Origin: Adiantum capillus-veneris
Taxonomy: Eukaryota; Streptophyta; Polypodiopsida; Polypodiales; Pteridaceae
DNA: 64,000 nt
Assembly: GCA_014529385.2 (NCBI GenBank)
Contig: CM043956.1
Span: forward strand, 84,371,721 to 84,435,720
Direction: 5' to 3'
In this document: in pieces, positions 60,994 to 63,203 of the stretch
How positions within the stretch are numbered: the stretch's first letter is position 1
Layout of the letters: each line of letters opens with the position of its first letter
Position numbers and translations under genes: made by a program
Notes under the pieces: model-generated
Told to the model about the DNA's origin: nothing
Seen by the model: only the letters and a program-made list of their open reading frames with translations
Database searches by the model: none

Positions 60994-61676
60994 CGGGGGG
61001 GGGGAGGGGGTAACTGTTGGAAGGTTTTTACACCTTGATGTCCAAACTTTCAAAACAACTATTTCCCAAAGTTTCATTTTAGGCCAAGGAAGGAAAAGGC
61101 GAAATTCCGCCGCCGCAAAACTCTGGATAACCACCTTTTTTTTATATAAACTTTCGGTCTAGAAATTGAAAAGAGCGAGTTGGAGGCAAGGGGAAAAGTG
61201 AAACTTTGCTCCAAAAAATCAAGAAAATGTGTGCAAAGCTTGGCAATAAGGTGAGGGGCAAGGGGAAAAGGCCAAATTCCGCCCCAAAGTAAATATTATA
61301 AATGCCTCAACCGAAGTATGCCAATCTATTTATTTTTCGTATGTCTCACATTTCTTTGAACATTTCTCTCTGCTAAATATGGTGTTAATTGTTCACAGTT
61401 ATTTAGATGTTCTTGTCTTTGTTCCACTAAATTTGCTTTGTTTTTAGTCTTGTCACTTATTAAGTTATTTGTTGTTAAAAACGACACTCCTTCCAAATAT
61501 CAAGAAAAATACTCGATAATCTTTGCAACTTATTAAGTTTGTTTTTATGTTTTCTCGTTTGGATTGTCGTGTAGTAATGGTGTATTTTTATGTGTCCGCA
61601 GGTCGTTGCTGGTGCTCTTCTTGGTTGCTTTATAGCGTTGCTGTTGCATATGATGTCAAGGGAGGGCACAGTCTGA
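2197..61676 (+). CDS. DUF212 / acid phosphatase-vanadium haloperoxidase-related membrane protein, five exons over 59.5 kb
   Basis: Join 2197-2312, 25190-25346, 25470-25520, 25976-26068, 61602-61676: 492 nt, 163 residues plus TGA, the usual size for small plant members of this family as I recall it. Every junction is GT..AG and the frame stays open. Residues about 19-39 form a hydrophobic segment ending FTTW. Exon 2 carries [19 protein letters not shown], whose PSSH resembles the PSGH signature of the PAP2/haloperoxidase fold. Exon 3 has [16 protein letters not shown], exon 4 has FELPPEHPL and GHTPPQ, and exon 5 ends in a hydrophobic helix, [18 protein letters not shown]. From family knowledge this is a multi-pass membrane protein, probably organellar or endomembrane; the biochemical role is poorly defined and the phosphatase name rests on fold. 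The start ATG lies in a favourable context (gcggaaATGG). Nothing in the coding sequence looks broken. Splicing across the two giant introns is inferred. Confidence 0.88.
2634..2672. repeat. (CT)n microsatellite
   Basis: A perfect CT run, followed at 2718-2765 by two tandem copies of a 24-bp unit (ctgaactaaactaaaaccaa plus caag). Confidence 0.9.
3034..3591 (-). repeat. Possible edge of an A'-type LTR
   Basis: The sequence from 3034 (TGTCAGGTGCAGCGGAATTG) resembles the edge at 35435 (TGTCAGGTGTAGCAGAAGTG) and the reverse complement of the family A LTR end. The resemblance fades within about 60 bp. It could be the far end of the LTR whose other part lies at 4831-6402, split by the D-like relic. 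Confidence 0.3.
3592..3862. repeat. 135-bp tandem duplication
   Basis: Copies at 3592-3726 and 3727-3862 begin gacacccaaaagcgagagag and are nearly identical. The left copy is preceded by a further 16-bp duplication (aagctgggacacccaa, 3569-3600). No coding content. Confidence 0.85.
3900..4830 (+). pseudogene. Ty3/Gypsy family D relic: zinc knuckle, protease, start of RT
   Basis: Broken homologue of the D1 polyprotein in the opposite orientation. About 3960-4010 encodes [14 protein letters not shown], a knuckle whose His is Tyr. About 4078-4260 gives a protease-like stretch, [19 protein letters not shown] then [15 protein letters not shown]. Then [10 protein letters not shown] appears, a gap removes the protease-RT linker, and the RT begins ([26 protein letters not shown]). 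Several frame changes and stops occur. The match stops at about 4830 where A' LTR sequence begins. Diverged, so older than D1. Confidence 0.75.
4831..6402 (-). mobile_element. A'-type LTR (reverse), broken by the hAT-like element
   Basis: Read on the - strand it starts at about 6402 with TGTCACGTGCGCAC, like the LTR starting at 45468. It then has the shared block with GGTAGGGCAAATGGC, many AACG(C/T)T-type motifs, and GTC trinucleotide runs (5745-5870). The far end at 4831 is truncated against the family D relic. The LTR is non-coding. It abuts Tat-like pol at 6403 without a polypurine tract, so it is a fragment or recombined copy. Confidence 0.65.
4841..5553. mobile_element. hAT-like non-autonomous DNA transposon with 8-bp TSD
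   Basis: The element is 4849-5545 (697 bp), flanked by perfect direct repeats GGTAAAGG at 4841-4848 and 5546-5553. The ends are inverted: left CATAGTTACC, right the reverse complement CATAGTTACC, followed on both sides by CGGAACG-rich sequence. Ends starting CA and an 8-bp TSD are the hAT hallmarks. The left 150 bp repeats CGGAACG/CGTTCCG, including the palindrome CGTTCCGGAACG; the right 100 bp repeats CCGTTCC. Such subterminal repeats are where hAT transposases bind. The middle is T/C-rich with a (CT)n run and no transposase, so it depends on a partner elsewhere. It sits inside an A'-type LTR. Confidence 0.8.
6403..7840 (+). pseudogene. Tat/Athila-like Gypsy relic: RNase H and integrase (left part)
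   Basis: 6420-6758 and 6706-7809 encode an RNase H-like domain ([52 protein letters not shown]). It is followed by a zinc-binding integrase N-terminus with CMSCEECQ, then core residues [12 protein letters not shown] (first catalytic Asp). A frame change near 7670 moves the rest to another frame, where LLSDKGPSF holds the second Asp and [11 protein letters not shown] the Glu. A 136-bp duplication in the RNase H part also shifts the frame. Domain order and sequence fit the Tat/Athila group. A1 interrupts it at 7840 (ttacaag); it resumes at 22711. Confidence 0.75.
6612..6883. repeat. 136-bp tandem duplication inside the Tat-like RNase H
   Basis: Copies begin gctcacggtgaagcttcagg at 6612 and gctcatggtgaagcttcagt at 6748. 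The period of 136 is not a multiple of three, so the duplication itself causes the frameshift. Confidence 0.85.
7841..9030 (+). repeat. 5' LTR of A1
   Basis: 1190 bp, TGTCACATGACACATCCCAA to CTGCACCTTACA. It contains repeated GCGTTTT(T/C) motifs (about 8290-8570), a GTAGGTAGGGCAATTTTG block and a run of GTCGTC/CATCATC triplets. Confidence 0.9.
9032..9049 (+). other. Primer binding site of A1
   Basis: TGGTATCAGAGC, complementary to the 3' end of plant initiator Met tRNA, one base after the LTR. Confidence 0.85.
9540..10948 (+). pseudogene. A1 gag
   Basis: [12 protein letters not shown] starts at 9540. An acidic segment is followed by a charged, probably coiled-coil region containing an 18-residue repeat ([18 protein letters not shown]). 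In the third repeat one base is missing near 9931 (aaggactcgag against aaggaccgcgag). This shifts the frame, and the true reading continues in the frame of 10082-10948. The retrotransposon gag domain follows: [58 protein letters not shown], then a Ser/Asn-rich tail. A TAA at 10946-10948 precedes the zinc knuckle. In the cell gag would form the virus-like particle. Broken by one deletion and one stop. Confidence 0.8.
9787..9930 (+). repeat. 54-bp in-frame tandem repeat in A1 gag
   Basis: Copies start at 9787, 9841 and 9895 (gaattgcaagaatggccgca), nearly identical. The third is incomplete and carries the frame-shifting deletion. Confidence 0.9.
10949..12079 (+). pseudogene. A1 zinc knuckle, degenerate protease and conserved region
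   Basis: In the frame of gag after its stop, [14 protein letters not shown] is a CCHC knuckle. The frame 11057-12079 then has a retropepsin-like fold: [20 protein letters not shown], where the expected D-[ST]-G is N-Q-G, and later [11 protein letters not shown]. Downstream is a very acidic repeat region ([15 protein letters not shown]), two copies of a Ser-Lys-Glu motif, and [14 protein letters not shown]...[17 protein letters not shown]. This last part matches A2 residue for residue, so it is a family feature. I do not recognise its function. The frame is lost at about 12040 and continues in 11964-12554. No RT follows. Confidence 0.65.
11964..12554 (+). pseudogene. A1 conserved C-terminal region of unknown function
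   Basis: From about 12040 this frame continues the conserved region: [33 protein letters not shown], a hydrophobic stretch [14 protein letters not shown], then [20 protein letters not shown] and [13 protein letters not shown]. It ends close to the polypurine tract. A2 has the same order (29960-30480). The hydrophobic stretch is about 14 residues, short for a membrane anchor. I cannot name a family. Confidence 0.5.
12588..12599 (+). other. Polypurine tract of A1
   Basis: AAAAGGAGGGGA directly before the 3' LTR; the primer for plus-strand DNA synthesis. Confidence 0.85.
12600..13075 (+). repeat. 3' LTR of A1, first part
   Basis: Starts TGTCACGTGACACATCC and matches the 5' LTR up to GTACC at 13071-13075, where B1 is inserted. 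Confidence 0.9.
13076..13581 (+). repeat. LTR 1 of B1
   Basis: 506 bp, TGTCACAAAGTGATGACG to AAGTCTGTTACA. It has four AAACCCTAA-type telo-boxes near its start and lacks the block AATACCGAAAG present in the other two. A primer site TGGTATCAGAGC follows at 13583. Confidence 0.9.
13655..15600 (+). pseudogene. B1 first internal region: gag and protease remnant
   Basis: Gag starts at ATG 13655 ([10 protein letters not shown]) and is broken by frame changes. Recognisable parts are [20 protein letters not shown], a Lys-rich and Ser-rich stretch ending SSSSSSD at a TAG (14175-14177), the gag core [44 protein letters not shown], and a knuckle [14 protein letters not shown] near 15070. A protease-like part with [20 protein letters not shown] follows and ends near 15594. 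The next ~60 bp match 18175-18230 and then join LTR 2 directly, so RT to chromodomain are deleted. Confidence 0.75.
15654..16153 (+). repeat. LTR 2 (middle) of B1
   Basis: 500 bp, with the block AAAGAAATACCGAAAGGGGC. The following primer site is altered (tggtatcggagc). The sequence in front is internal gag-pol linker, not a polypurine tract. Confidence 0.9.
16227..17790 (+). pseudogene. B1 second internal region: gag
   Basis: ATG at 16227. The order is as in the first copy: [38 protein letters not shown], a Ser run ending at the same TAG (16761-16763), then WYSEH-type gag core ([39 protein letters not shown]) and the knuckle [14 protein letters not shown] near 17640. A TAG at about 17727 and several frame changes break it. 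It lacks about 25 bases after [12 protein letters not shown] that other copies have. Confidence 0.75.
17800..18160 (+). pseudogene. B1 protease remnant
   Basis: [20 protein letters not shown] then [14 protein letters not shown] and [19 protein letters not shown]. Aligned with D1, the active-site peptide ([10 protein letters not shown] in D1) is read out of frame here. The other frame at 17865-17900 gives [10 protein letters not shown]. Confidence 0.65.
18284..19620 (+). pseudogene. B1 reverse transcriptase and RNase H
   Basis: RT from about 18300: [53 protein letters not shown]. The frame is lost near 18700 by a small deletion (gtaagtctttt against gtgatgcctttt). FFDDIIV, the catalytic pair, appears in another frame at about 18790. 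From 18959 a connection and RNase H domain is open: [71 protein letters not shown]. The frame shifts again near 19520. Confidence 0.8.
19740..20500 (+). pseudogene. B1 integrase, internally deleted
   Basis: The zinc-binding part has [18 protein letters not shown] and a Cys pair near 19890, with several stops. The core has WQS-type residues leading to AMDFIFDL (first Asp), then a jump to [20 protein letters not shown] (second Asp). D1 has about 45 residues in between. The Glu region reads [19 protein letters not shown], and [18 protein letters not shown] follows. A TAG occurs at about 20368. Not functional. Confidence 0.75.
20640..20940 (+). pseudogene. B1 chromodomain
   Basis: [11 protein letters not shown], then RRRFLV, an in-frame TAG at about 20838, then [20 protein letters not shown]. 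The pattern of a chromoviral chromodomain, which is known to steer integration to marked chromatin, is clear, but the stop breaks it. Confidence 0.7.
20941..21524 (+). other. B1 3' non-coding region and polypurine tract
   Basis: Matches 39491-40056 (reverse) in B2. It ends with the polypurine tract TCAAGAGGGGGGTA at 21511-21524, directly before LTR 3. Confidence 0.75.
21525..22017 (+). repeat. LTR 3 of B1
   Basis: 493 bp, TGTCACAAAGTGATGACG to GTCTGTTATA (the usual terminal CA is mutated to TA). Followed by the target duplication GTACC. Confidence 0.9.
22018..22705 (+). repeat. 3' LTR of A1, second part
   Basis: Continues the A1 LTR from GTACCCTCCAGATCTTGGCG to GCTGCACCTTACA, followed by the A1 target duplication ACAAG. 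Confidence 0.9.
22711..23245 (+). pseudogene. Tat/Athila-like relic, right part (integrase C-terminus)
   Basis: Resumes the frame cut at 7840: [11 protein letters not shown], a stop, then [20 protein letters not shown] and the integrase C-terminal module [39 protein letters not shown]. It ends near 23245 where B3 begins. Confidence 0.7.
23246..24469 (-). mobile_element. Truncated chromovirus B3 (5' LTR and start of gag)
   Basis: Read on the - strand, the 5' LTR is 24469-23898, TGTCACAAAATGGTGACGTG to TTTGTTACA. The primer site gctctgatacca lies at 23885-23896. Gag starts at ATG 23833 ([34 protein letters not shown]). Gag breaks up after about 80 codons and a final Ser/Glu-rich piece stops at about 23246. 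The LTR holds diverged GACGTGGC/GTACGGA repeats. It is a subfamily clearly different from B1 and B2, and the rest of the element is absent. Confidence 0.8.
24470..25189 (+). other. End of intron 1 without recognisable element
   Basis: About 720 bp of AT-rich DNA between B3 and exon 2. No ORF homology, repeat or RNA gene seen. Probably original intron sequence. Confidence 0.5.
25190..25346 (+). CDS. Exon 2 of the DUF212 gene (core PSSH motif)
   Basis: 157 nt, from one base finishing Trp39 to GTG (Val). The acceptor is ttatctag, which has a weak pyrimidine tract, and the donor is gtaaat. It encodes [16 protein letters not shown] followed by [20 protein letters not shown], the most conserved part of the family. 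An in-frame Met at 25241 (GGM) is internal and not a start. Confidence 0.9.
25470..25520 (+). CDS. Exon 3 of the DUF212 gene ([15 protein letters not shown])
   Basis: 51 nt, 17 codons, phase 0 at both ends. The acceptor is atggtgtag and the donor gtaaca. It encodes [17 protein letters not shown], a family hallmark, directly following the last codon of exon 2. Intron 2 before it is only 123 bp (25347-25469). Confidence 0.9.
25976..26068 (+). CDS. Exon 4 of the DUF212 gene
   Basis: 93 nt, 31 codons, phase 0 at both ends. The acceptor is ggtgtag and the donor gtacaa. It encodes [17 protein letters not shown] and [13 protein letters not shown], matching the C-terminal half of DUF212 proteins. 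Intron 3 is 455 bp. If intron 4 is not removed, the frame runs 21 more codons to TAA at 26132-26134. Confidence 0.9.
26135..26560 (+). other. Start of intron 4 without recognisable element
   Basis: AT-rich non-coding DNA after the exon 4 donor; nothing recognised. Confidence 0.5.
26570..27250 (-). pseudogene. Old B-like relic: LTR end, primer site and gag start
   Basis: The - strand at 27210-27100 reads ccaagcctacaatagtgcta, then a region aligning with the B1 stretch from LTR end through primer site (TACAGTGGTATCAGAGC is TACAATAGTGCTATCAAAG here), then GGATCGGATCC. The frame 26971-27207 and sequence further left have no clear domain. Strong divergence marks it as one of the oldest insertions. 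Confidence 0.4.
27263..27340. repeat. (TA)n microsatellite
   Basis: Pure TA to about 27320, then interrupted (catatacatg). A second short TA run at 27456-27467 borders the A2 LTR. Confidence 0.9.
29154..29575 (+). pseudogene. A2 gag remnant
   Basis: ATGGTCATCACTCGAAGCG corresponds to the A1 gag start. The acidic N-terminus and a charged Arg/Glu region with many stops and shifts follow; the gag core domain is missing. At about 29520 it joins the acidic region (RDKE.L) that lies beyond the protease in A1, so gag core, knuckle and protease are deleted. Confidence 0.6.
29576..30480 (+). pseudogene. A2 conserved unknown region
   Basis: 29576-30091 is open: [59 protein letters not shown], then [17 protein letters not shown] and STKHGHF. 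After TAA (30089-30091) the frame 30113-30388 gives [20 protein letters not shown] and [13 protein letters not shown]. The tail [20 protein letters not shown] runs to near the polypurine tract. A1 matches along its whole length, so this region was under common descent and probably functional in the parent family. Confidence 0.6.
30930..33251 (+). pseudogene. 5'-truncated LINE: reverse transcriptase C-terminal half
   Basis: An unbroken frame enters at about 30930 and runs to TGA at 32798-32800; the Met at 31004 is internal. It begins at [19 protein letters not shown] (RT motif 4 region), then [10 protein letters not shown] with the catalytic Asp pair, [15 protein letters not shown], and YLGFQVGF. 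It reaches the zinc-binding RT C-terminus ([10 protein letters not shown], stop, then [15 protein letters not shown] in the same frame). Endonuclease and the first RT motifs are absent, as expected for LINE 5' truncation. About 620 codons with a single late stop suggest a fairly young copy. The tail reaches a (GA)n run. Its left edge lies in the A2 LTR, whose remainder is not found. Confidence 0.8.
33252..33308. repeat. (GA)n microsatellite
   Basis: Perfect GA run between the LINE tail and a B-like LTR; it could have grown from the LINE 3' tail. Confidence 0.9.
33314..33960 (+). repeat. B-like LTR (B4), probably solo or truncated
   Basis: Starts TGTCACGAATTGTTGACGTG. It contains three diverged repeats of TGACGTGGCA..TGTACGGAT (33535-33650) and the block AAAAGGGGCGCC with TTTGGGGCAAG and GGAACTCCGCC, all in B-family order. 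The right end is not clear; no primer site or TSD is seen. Confidence 0.6.
34060..34482 (+). pseudogene. Pentatricopeptide-repeat (PPR) protein fragment
   Basis: The open frame 34075-34482 shows diverged PPR motifs: [68 protein letters not shown] proteins bind organellar RNA and have hundreds of residues with many 31-36-residue repeats. This fragment has about three, mutated at conserved positions (AECD for AKCG), without start or end. It is probably a captured or retrocopied piece. Ferns and lycophytes have very large PPR families, which bears on the organism. Confidence 0.6.
34483..34719. other. Spacer without recognisable feature
   Basis: About 240 bp including a T9 run; nothing recognised. 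Confidence 0.4.
34720..35434 (-). pseudogene. LINE 3' fragment (zinc-binding RT C-terminus)
   Basis: The - strand frames 35153-35434 and 35008-35388 give [27 protein letters not shown] and [19 protein letters not shown], the Cys/His pattern of the LINE RT C-terminal zinc domain. Further left (34900-34760) come [16 protein letters not shown] and FKVRLDGT. It resembles the end of the + strand LINE at 30930-33251 but is more decayed. The left edge is uncertain. Confidence 0.6.
35777..37035 (+). pseudogene. Copia fragment C': LTR, primer site and gag start
   Basis: LTR 35777-36077 (TGTTGGGTTAAAGGCC to ACGCTCATCA). Primer site TGGTATCAGAACC at 36080. Leader to ATG 36827, then gag [36 protein letters not shown] and [13 protein letters not shown], stopping at 37035 in the middle of the domain. 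It matches the C gag closely but in the opposite orientation. The rest of the element is missing. Confidence 0.8.
37596..38878 (+). mobile_element. Solo LTR of family A with TSD TCAAA
   Basis: LTR 37601-38873 (1273 bp), TGTCCGTGACACATCCAACC to CCTGCACTTAACA, between TCAAA at 37596-37600 and 38874-38878. Removing it rejoins the B2 LTR (CACTTCAAACAATTCACAG as in B2's other LTR). It is the product of LTR-LTR recombination in a full-length insertion. Confidence 0.9.
38879..39490 (-). repeat. B2 3' LTR, main part, with telo-box cluster
   Basis: It contains about seven TTAGGGTTT motifs at 39315-39465 near the LTR's outer start, and the GGCGCC..TTTCGGTATTTC block. Ends TTTGTGACA at 39490. The remaining piece is 37538-37600. 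Confidence 0.85.
40057..42430 (-). pseudogene. B2 pol: RT, RNase H, integrase, chromodomain
   Basis: RT 42430-41850: [53 protein letters not shown], then [11 protein letters not shown] where the catalytic Asp pair is Asn-Asp. Linker and RNase H 41849-41180: [31 protein letters not shown] (the first catalytic Asp also altered to Asn), with frame changes near 41445 and 41330. Integrase: HYPPFTGH jumps directly to [20 protein letters not shown], so the zinc domain remainder and first core Asp are gone. [18 protein letters not shown] and an intact chromodomain ([20 protein letters not shown]) end at 40057. Inactive polymerase and integrase. Confidence 0.8.
42605..44510 (-). pseudogene. B2 gag and protease
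   Basis: Gag starts at ATG 44510 ([19 protein letters not shown]). Next come [20 protein letters not shown], then one frame change near 44210. After that 44277-43552 is open through the Ser run without the stop seen in B1 ([14 protein letters not shown]) and [19 protein letters not shown]. Another change near 43540 leads to 43495-42941 with [40 protein letters not shown] and the knuckle [14 protein letters not shown]. The protease part (42910-42605) has [20 protein letters not shown] and LLGIPW-like remains, with the same out-of-frame active-site stretch as in B1. Confidence 0.75.
44581..45337 (-). repeat. B2 5' LTR with long (CT)n
   Basis: TGTCACAAAGTGATGACG (45337, reading left) to CCAAGTCTGTTACA (44581). 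CT/GA runs at about 44956-44984 and 44995-45085 lie within it and account for its extra length over the 3' LTR. Confidence 0.85.
45469..46416 (-). pseudogene. Internal remnant beyond the A' LTR, with a gag-like frame
   Basis: tccccttgg at 45469 is a reverse polypurine tract. The - strand frame 45857-45633 reads [20 protein letters not shown], similar to the start of Copia-type gag (LDG..YP.W...M). The remainder to 46416 has no recognised domain. Which element this belongs to is unclear. Confidence 0.4.
46417..46661 (-). repeat. Copia C 3' LTR
   Basis: 245 bp, TGTTGGGTTAAAGGCC (from 46661) to CGCGCGCTCATCA (46417). Confidence 0.9.
46643..48526 (-). pseudogene. Copia C reverse transcriptase and RNase H
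   Basis: Continues the pol frame after the D1 insertion ([10 protein letters not shown]). [11 protein letters not shown]-type start [71 protein letters not shown], and [13 protein letters not shown] with the catalytic YVDD. RNase [38 protein letters not shown], then an in-frame TAG at 46904-46906, and continuation [16 protein letters not shown] to the end near the polypurine tract. Catalytic residues are intact; only the TAG and the D1 insertion break it. Confidence 0.9.
48527..49932 (-). repeat. D1 3' LTR
   Basis: 1406 bp, TGTCACCAGCGTGTGACTAC (from 49932) to GCCGGTTTCA (48527). A polypurine tract (AAGAGAGGGGTA in reverse, 49933-49944) precedes it. Confidence 0.9.
49945..50497 (-). other. 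D1 3' non-coding region
   Basis: Between the pol stop and the polypurine tract. It contains an imperfect direct repeat with ATGTACGACA and GTCAACACTGATGTATTCAA (about 49975-50080). No coding frame recognised. Confidence 0.6.
50498..53899 (-). CDS. D1 pol: protease, RT, RNase H, integrase, chromodomain (intact frame)
   Basis: 1133 codons without a break. Protease about residues 20-130: [18 protein letters not shown], where the usual Ser/Thr after the catalytic Asp is Pro, and [12 protein letters not shown] about 220-440: [47 protein letters not shown] (FFDD near residue 376). RNase H about 520-640: [55 protein letters not shown]. Integrase about 700-960: [11 protein letters not shown] with CLICQKVK (zinc), [33 protein letters not shown] (D, D, E all present). 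Chromodomain about 1060-1125: [20 protein letters not shown]. It is in the gag frame after two stops. The frame looks enzymatically complete apart from the protease Pro. Confidence 0.92.
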   Translation of the reverse strand: MAGLVPDMVGDKPNSDASELCRAWGKVRDQTVLIFFDPGAEANFISPELASKLGIGPEEMGYTAEAGLACPGHTEAVTPIIGKLRLHIQSYVDAEEFYIMPLDGCDVLLGIPWLFRVQGIMDAYNKKITVQSRGKTHILDVKLKGESIPTVSASAITSVMKKHLSAYLVFAREVSDCDESNLSVLDNERSMFLQQYSDCFSNSLPSQLPPERPEDHAIDLVPGSSPPNKPSYEVSAAQQKEIMNQVQKLLEKGLIQPCSSPFCSLVLLAQKKDGSWRMCIDYRALNKNTIKNRFPIPRIDDILDKLGAAMFSRIDLKSGYHQIRIRSEDVHKTAFRTTFGLYEFLVMPFGLTNAPATFNRMMDRIFRPHQQFVGTFFDDMIVYSKNEEEHRYHLAIVFKELCSHRLLINAKKSEFFLEEIHFLGHIVSKDGVRMDPAKVEAIKSWPDLKTVRDVRSFLGLCFYYRRFIRNFAEIALPLHALQKKAVTFRWTQKEISAFNLLKEKMTSDPVIVLPDLRKSFVVQCDACGSSIGAVLIQDGRVVAYESRTLQGPEKTMQVYEKELHAVIHALLSWKHYLLGADFVVQTDHQTLRYFLTQAKLSEKHMRWANILSMFHFQIVHVEGKKNVVSDALSRKPQISAVSIPYHHELDDMRGQYANDEDFARVFEQLMDGQRHEHYLLKDGFMMMHGRLCVTKPLQHKVMEESHVPPYAGHRGINAIDKAVETFFYWPTLRRDVDAFVRECLICQKVKFDRQKAPGLLQPLPIPDKPWESIAMDFIFDLPRTQTGNNGIWTIICRFSKQAHFIPVRKKIKPDQMECLFMSNIFKYHGMPQSIVSDRDPRMTSLFWRGLFENMDTTLKFSSSFHPQTDGQSEEANSTVLDLLKCYVSEHKGKWEQYLPLVEYAYNNTVHSSTGKAPFEIVEGGKKVPPILHTKDKIFEADKYVQDMDEMYKKVKVALEKTQAKQKKAANRHRREVVFSLGDWVLLRFEKARLKKMKGKERLFPKLSMRYYGPFQVCDIISDVAYRLKLPDSWKIHNAFHVNLLRPYVGDVPEDMPAEDQPEVEELDEILVPEQILAHKERKVKGKVARRYLVKFRNYPPMDSKWMEEGELAESPIVLSLYLEAFDLQPTLTP
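53900..55559 (-). pseudogene. D1 gag
   Basis: Starts at ATG 55559 ([17 protein letters not shown]), with TAA after QQTH (about 55496), then [33 protein letters not shown] frameshift between about 55176 and 55210 leads to a Gln/Met/Gly-rich spacer and the gag core: [55 protein letters not shown] at 54395-54397 and a TAA at 54029-54031 interrupt it before the knuckle [14 protein letters not shown]. Past these stops it is in the same frame as pol. Three stops and one shift make this copy defective, but lightly so. Confidence 0.85.
55643..55667 (-). other. D1 primer binding site, tRNA-Glu type
   Basis: Directly adjoining the LTR, the - strand reads TGGTTCCATCGCCGGGATTT. Its complement, with the following bases, resembles the 3' arm and CCA end of plant tRNA-Glu, including the T-loop TTCAAATCC. 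This differs from the tRNA-iMet site used by A, B and C elements. The tRNA assignment is from memory. Confidence 0.6.
55668..57134 (-). repeat. D1 5' LTR
   Basis: 1467 bp, very similar to the 3' LTR. It keeps about 60 bp missing there, including a stretch near 56680-56720 (ccaacggggctaaaaatatc). Confidence 0.9.
57135..59523 (-). pseudogene. Copia C gag, protease and integrase
   Basis: The gag ATG equivalent at 59523 is out of frame by one base relative to the rest. The frame is then open: [39 protein letters not shown], one TGA at about 59201, then [20 protein letters not shown]. The knuckle is [14 protein letters not shown] (about 58785). Protease: [14 protein letters not shown] with a canonical DSGA. 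Integrase: [56 protein letters not shown] (D, D, E present). C-terminal FGCEAFVRV and [15 protein letters not shown]. It stops at 57135 where D1 is inserted; the frame resumes exactly at 48526. Confidence 0.9.
60266..60531 (-). repeat. Copia C 5' LTR
   Basis: 266 bp, TGTTGGGTTACACGCC (from 60531) to CGCGCGCTCATCA (60266), followed by the primer site. Confidence 0.9.
60537..61601 (+). other. End of intron 4
   Basis: About 1 kb with a (GA)n run at 60956-60990, a G-rich stretch at 60993-61011, and T-rich sequence before exon 5. No element recognised. Confidence 0.6.
61602..61676 (+). CDS. Exon 5 of the DUF212 gene (last membrane helix and stop)
   Basis: 75 nt including TGA. The acceptor tgtgtccgcag is preceded by a T-rich stretch. 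It encodes [18 protein letters not shown] and then SREGTV, the expected terminal hydrophobic helix with a short tail. In the family this sequence directly follows GHTP.Q, here the end of exon 4, 35.5 kb upstream. No other copy of these residues was seen in the window. Confidence 0.85.
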   Translation, partial: VVAGALLGCFIALLLHMMSREGTV

Positions 61677-63152
61677 TGAAGCGTTGCCATAAATGCACTG
61701 CAAATTTTACCCTGCCAGGGAGTTGTATTCTAGTTACCAAATTTCCACTTTGGGAACGATTAACTACCGCTATCATTCTATTTGCAGAGCAGCTGCAAGA
61801 CGGGCAGTGTGAGGTCTTGGAGGATGGGTGATACTTCTTAATTCTGCCTTGATTTATTACCCATTGTTTTGTATACTATCATATATTCCTTGCAAGGTTG
61901 ATGAGAGGTTTGAAATTGGTGATTGGCATCTTCTTATAGTTATGTGAAGCAACAAATGCTTCCATAACTGAACGAATTCATGCGTTTTTATGCAGTTGTG
62001 GACCTGCTTTGTAGCAATAATTGAGAGTGATCAAACACTACACTTGCACACAAAAGCTGTATAGGAATCAATAATTCTTACCCAGCTCTTTCTCTATTTT
62101 ATAATTTGTCATCCTCTGTTTTCCTTTCACATTTGTGCTGAATCAGGGTTAGGGTATTTTGCCTCTTATTTGTGGGTGAAAATATGAGCTACCCTTGAAA
62201 AGATTAGTCTAAAATGCCAAGAATTTTATGAAATCTTGGAAATTTGAAGGGCAAGGGTGCCCGTCCAAATCAACCCTGGTATTGATGACATACATTTTAC
62301 AAATGGGATAATTACTCAGCTTCATCAGAAATTTGATAGCCCTCGCTAGATTTTCTTCTTTGTCTACCTTATATAGTGGGTCTTGAAGAAAGGCACCTAA
62401 CACCATTTTCTTCAACTTGAAGTTGACCAGCTAAACACCATAAACATGGGGAGGGTGGCTTGTTAAGTGCTACATCTAGGCAACTTCTGAATTGTTTTAT
62501 TTTACCTCAATAGTCTTTGGTTTGGTACTAAGTCCTAGTTGGCAAGTGAAGTAGAATAGCAATTCTCAATGTCCTACTAAAGATAGTGTACATATGCATA
62601 GTTATAGATAGAATATGTGAACATGTAATTGAGGTTGTTAAAATTGTAAGCCTCTTGTTAAAATTAAATCATAATAATCTAATGCTGACTTTCTATGATA
62701 GTTTGAAGAAGATTGCATGGAGTATTTTTGGTGGTAGGCACTTCTCTTGCTTCGTTATTTGTGCAAGAGAAATGGCATAACTATGTTTCTTGTTTTTCCT
62801 TTTATGGGAGTGCTTTGTTATCTAATAGATGGCTTATCGTCATGGACAAGAGGGCCTACGTAGAGCTAACGATGCTCCATCTTTATTGATAGGCATTCCA
62901 TGCACCACCTTCACATTGCCTTTTGATGTTCAAAGAAGCTCTCAGAGGTTGATTCCATTACTTGGCAAATACTCTATGCTAAAAATGGTGGTGGTGTAGC
63001 TTGTGATTGTCCTAAGTGTCGGGTATGATGGAAAACTTGAATGAATGTGGAGAAGAGCACACTTGTGGTGCTAATTTGGACTTGTTACACCATATAAGTA
63101 TGGTTGGAGTTTAAAGGTCATGTTGCCTCTGTGTGACTAAAGTAACAACATT

Positions 63153-63203
<51 letters not shown>

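Larger units (their letters stand above)
26069..61601 (+). other. Intron 4 of the DUF212 gene (about 35.5 kb, transposon-filled)
   Basis: Phase-0 intron with donor gtacaa and acceptor gtccgcag. It contains an old B-like relic, element A2, two LINE fragments in opposite orientation, a B-like LTR, a PPR fragment, an A'-type LTR broken by a Copia piece and by B2, and the Copia/D1 nest. The first ~500 bp and last ~1 kb carry no recognisable element. Confidence 0.8.
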
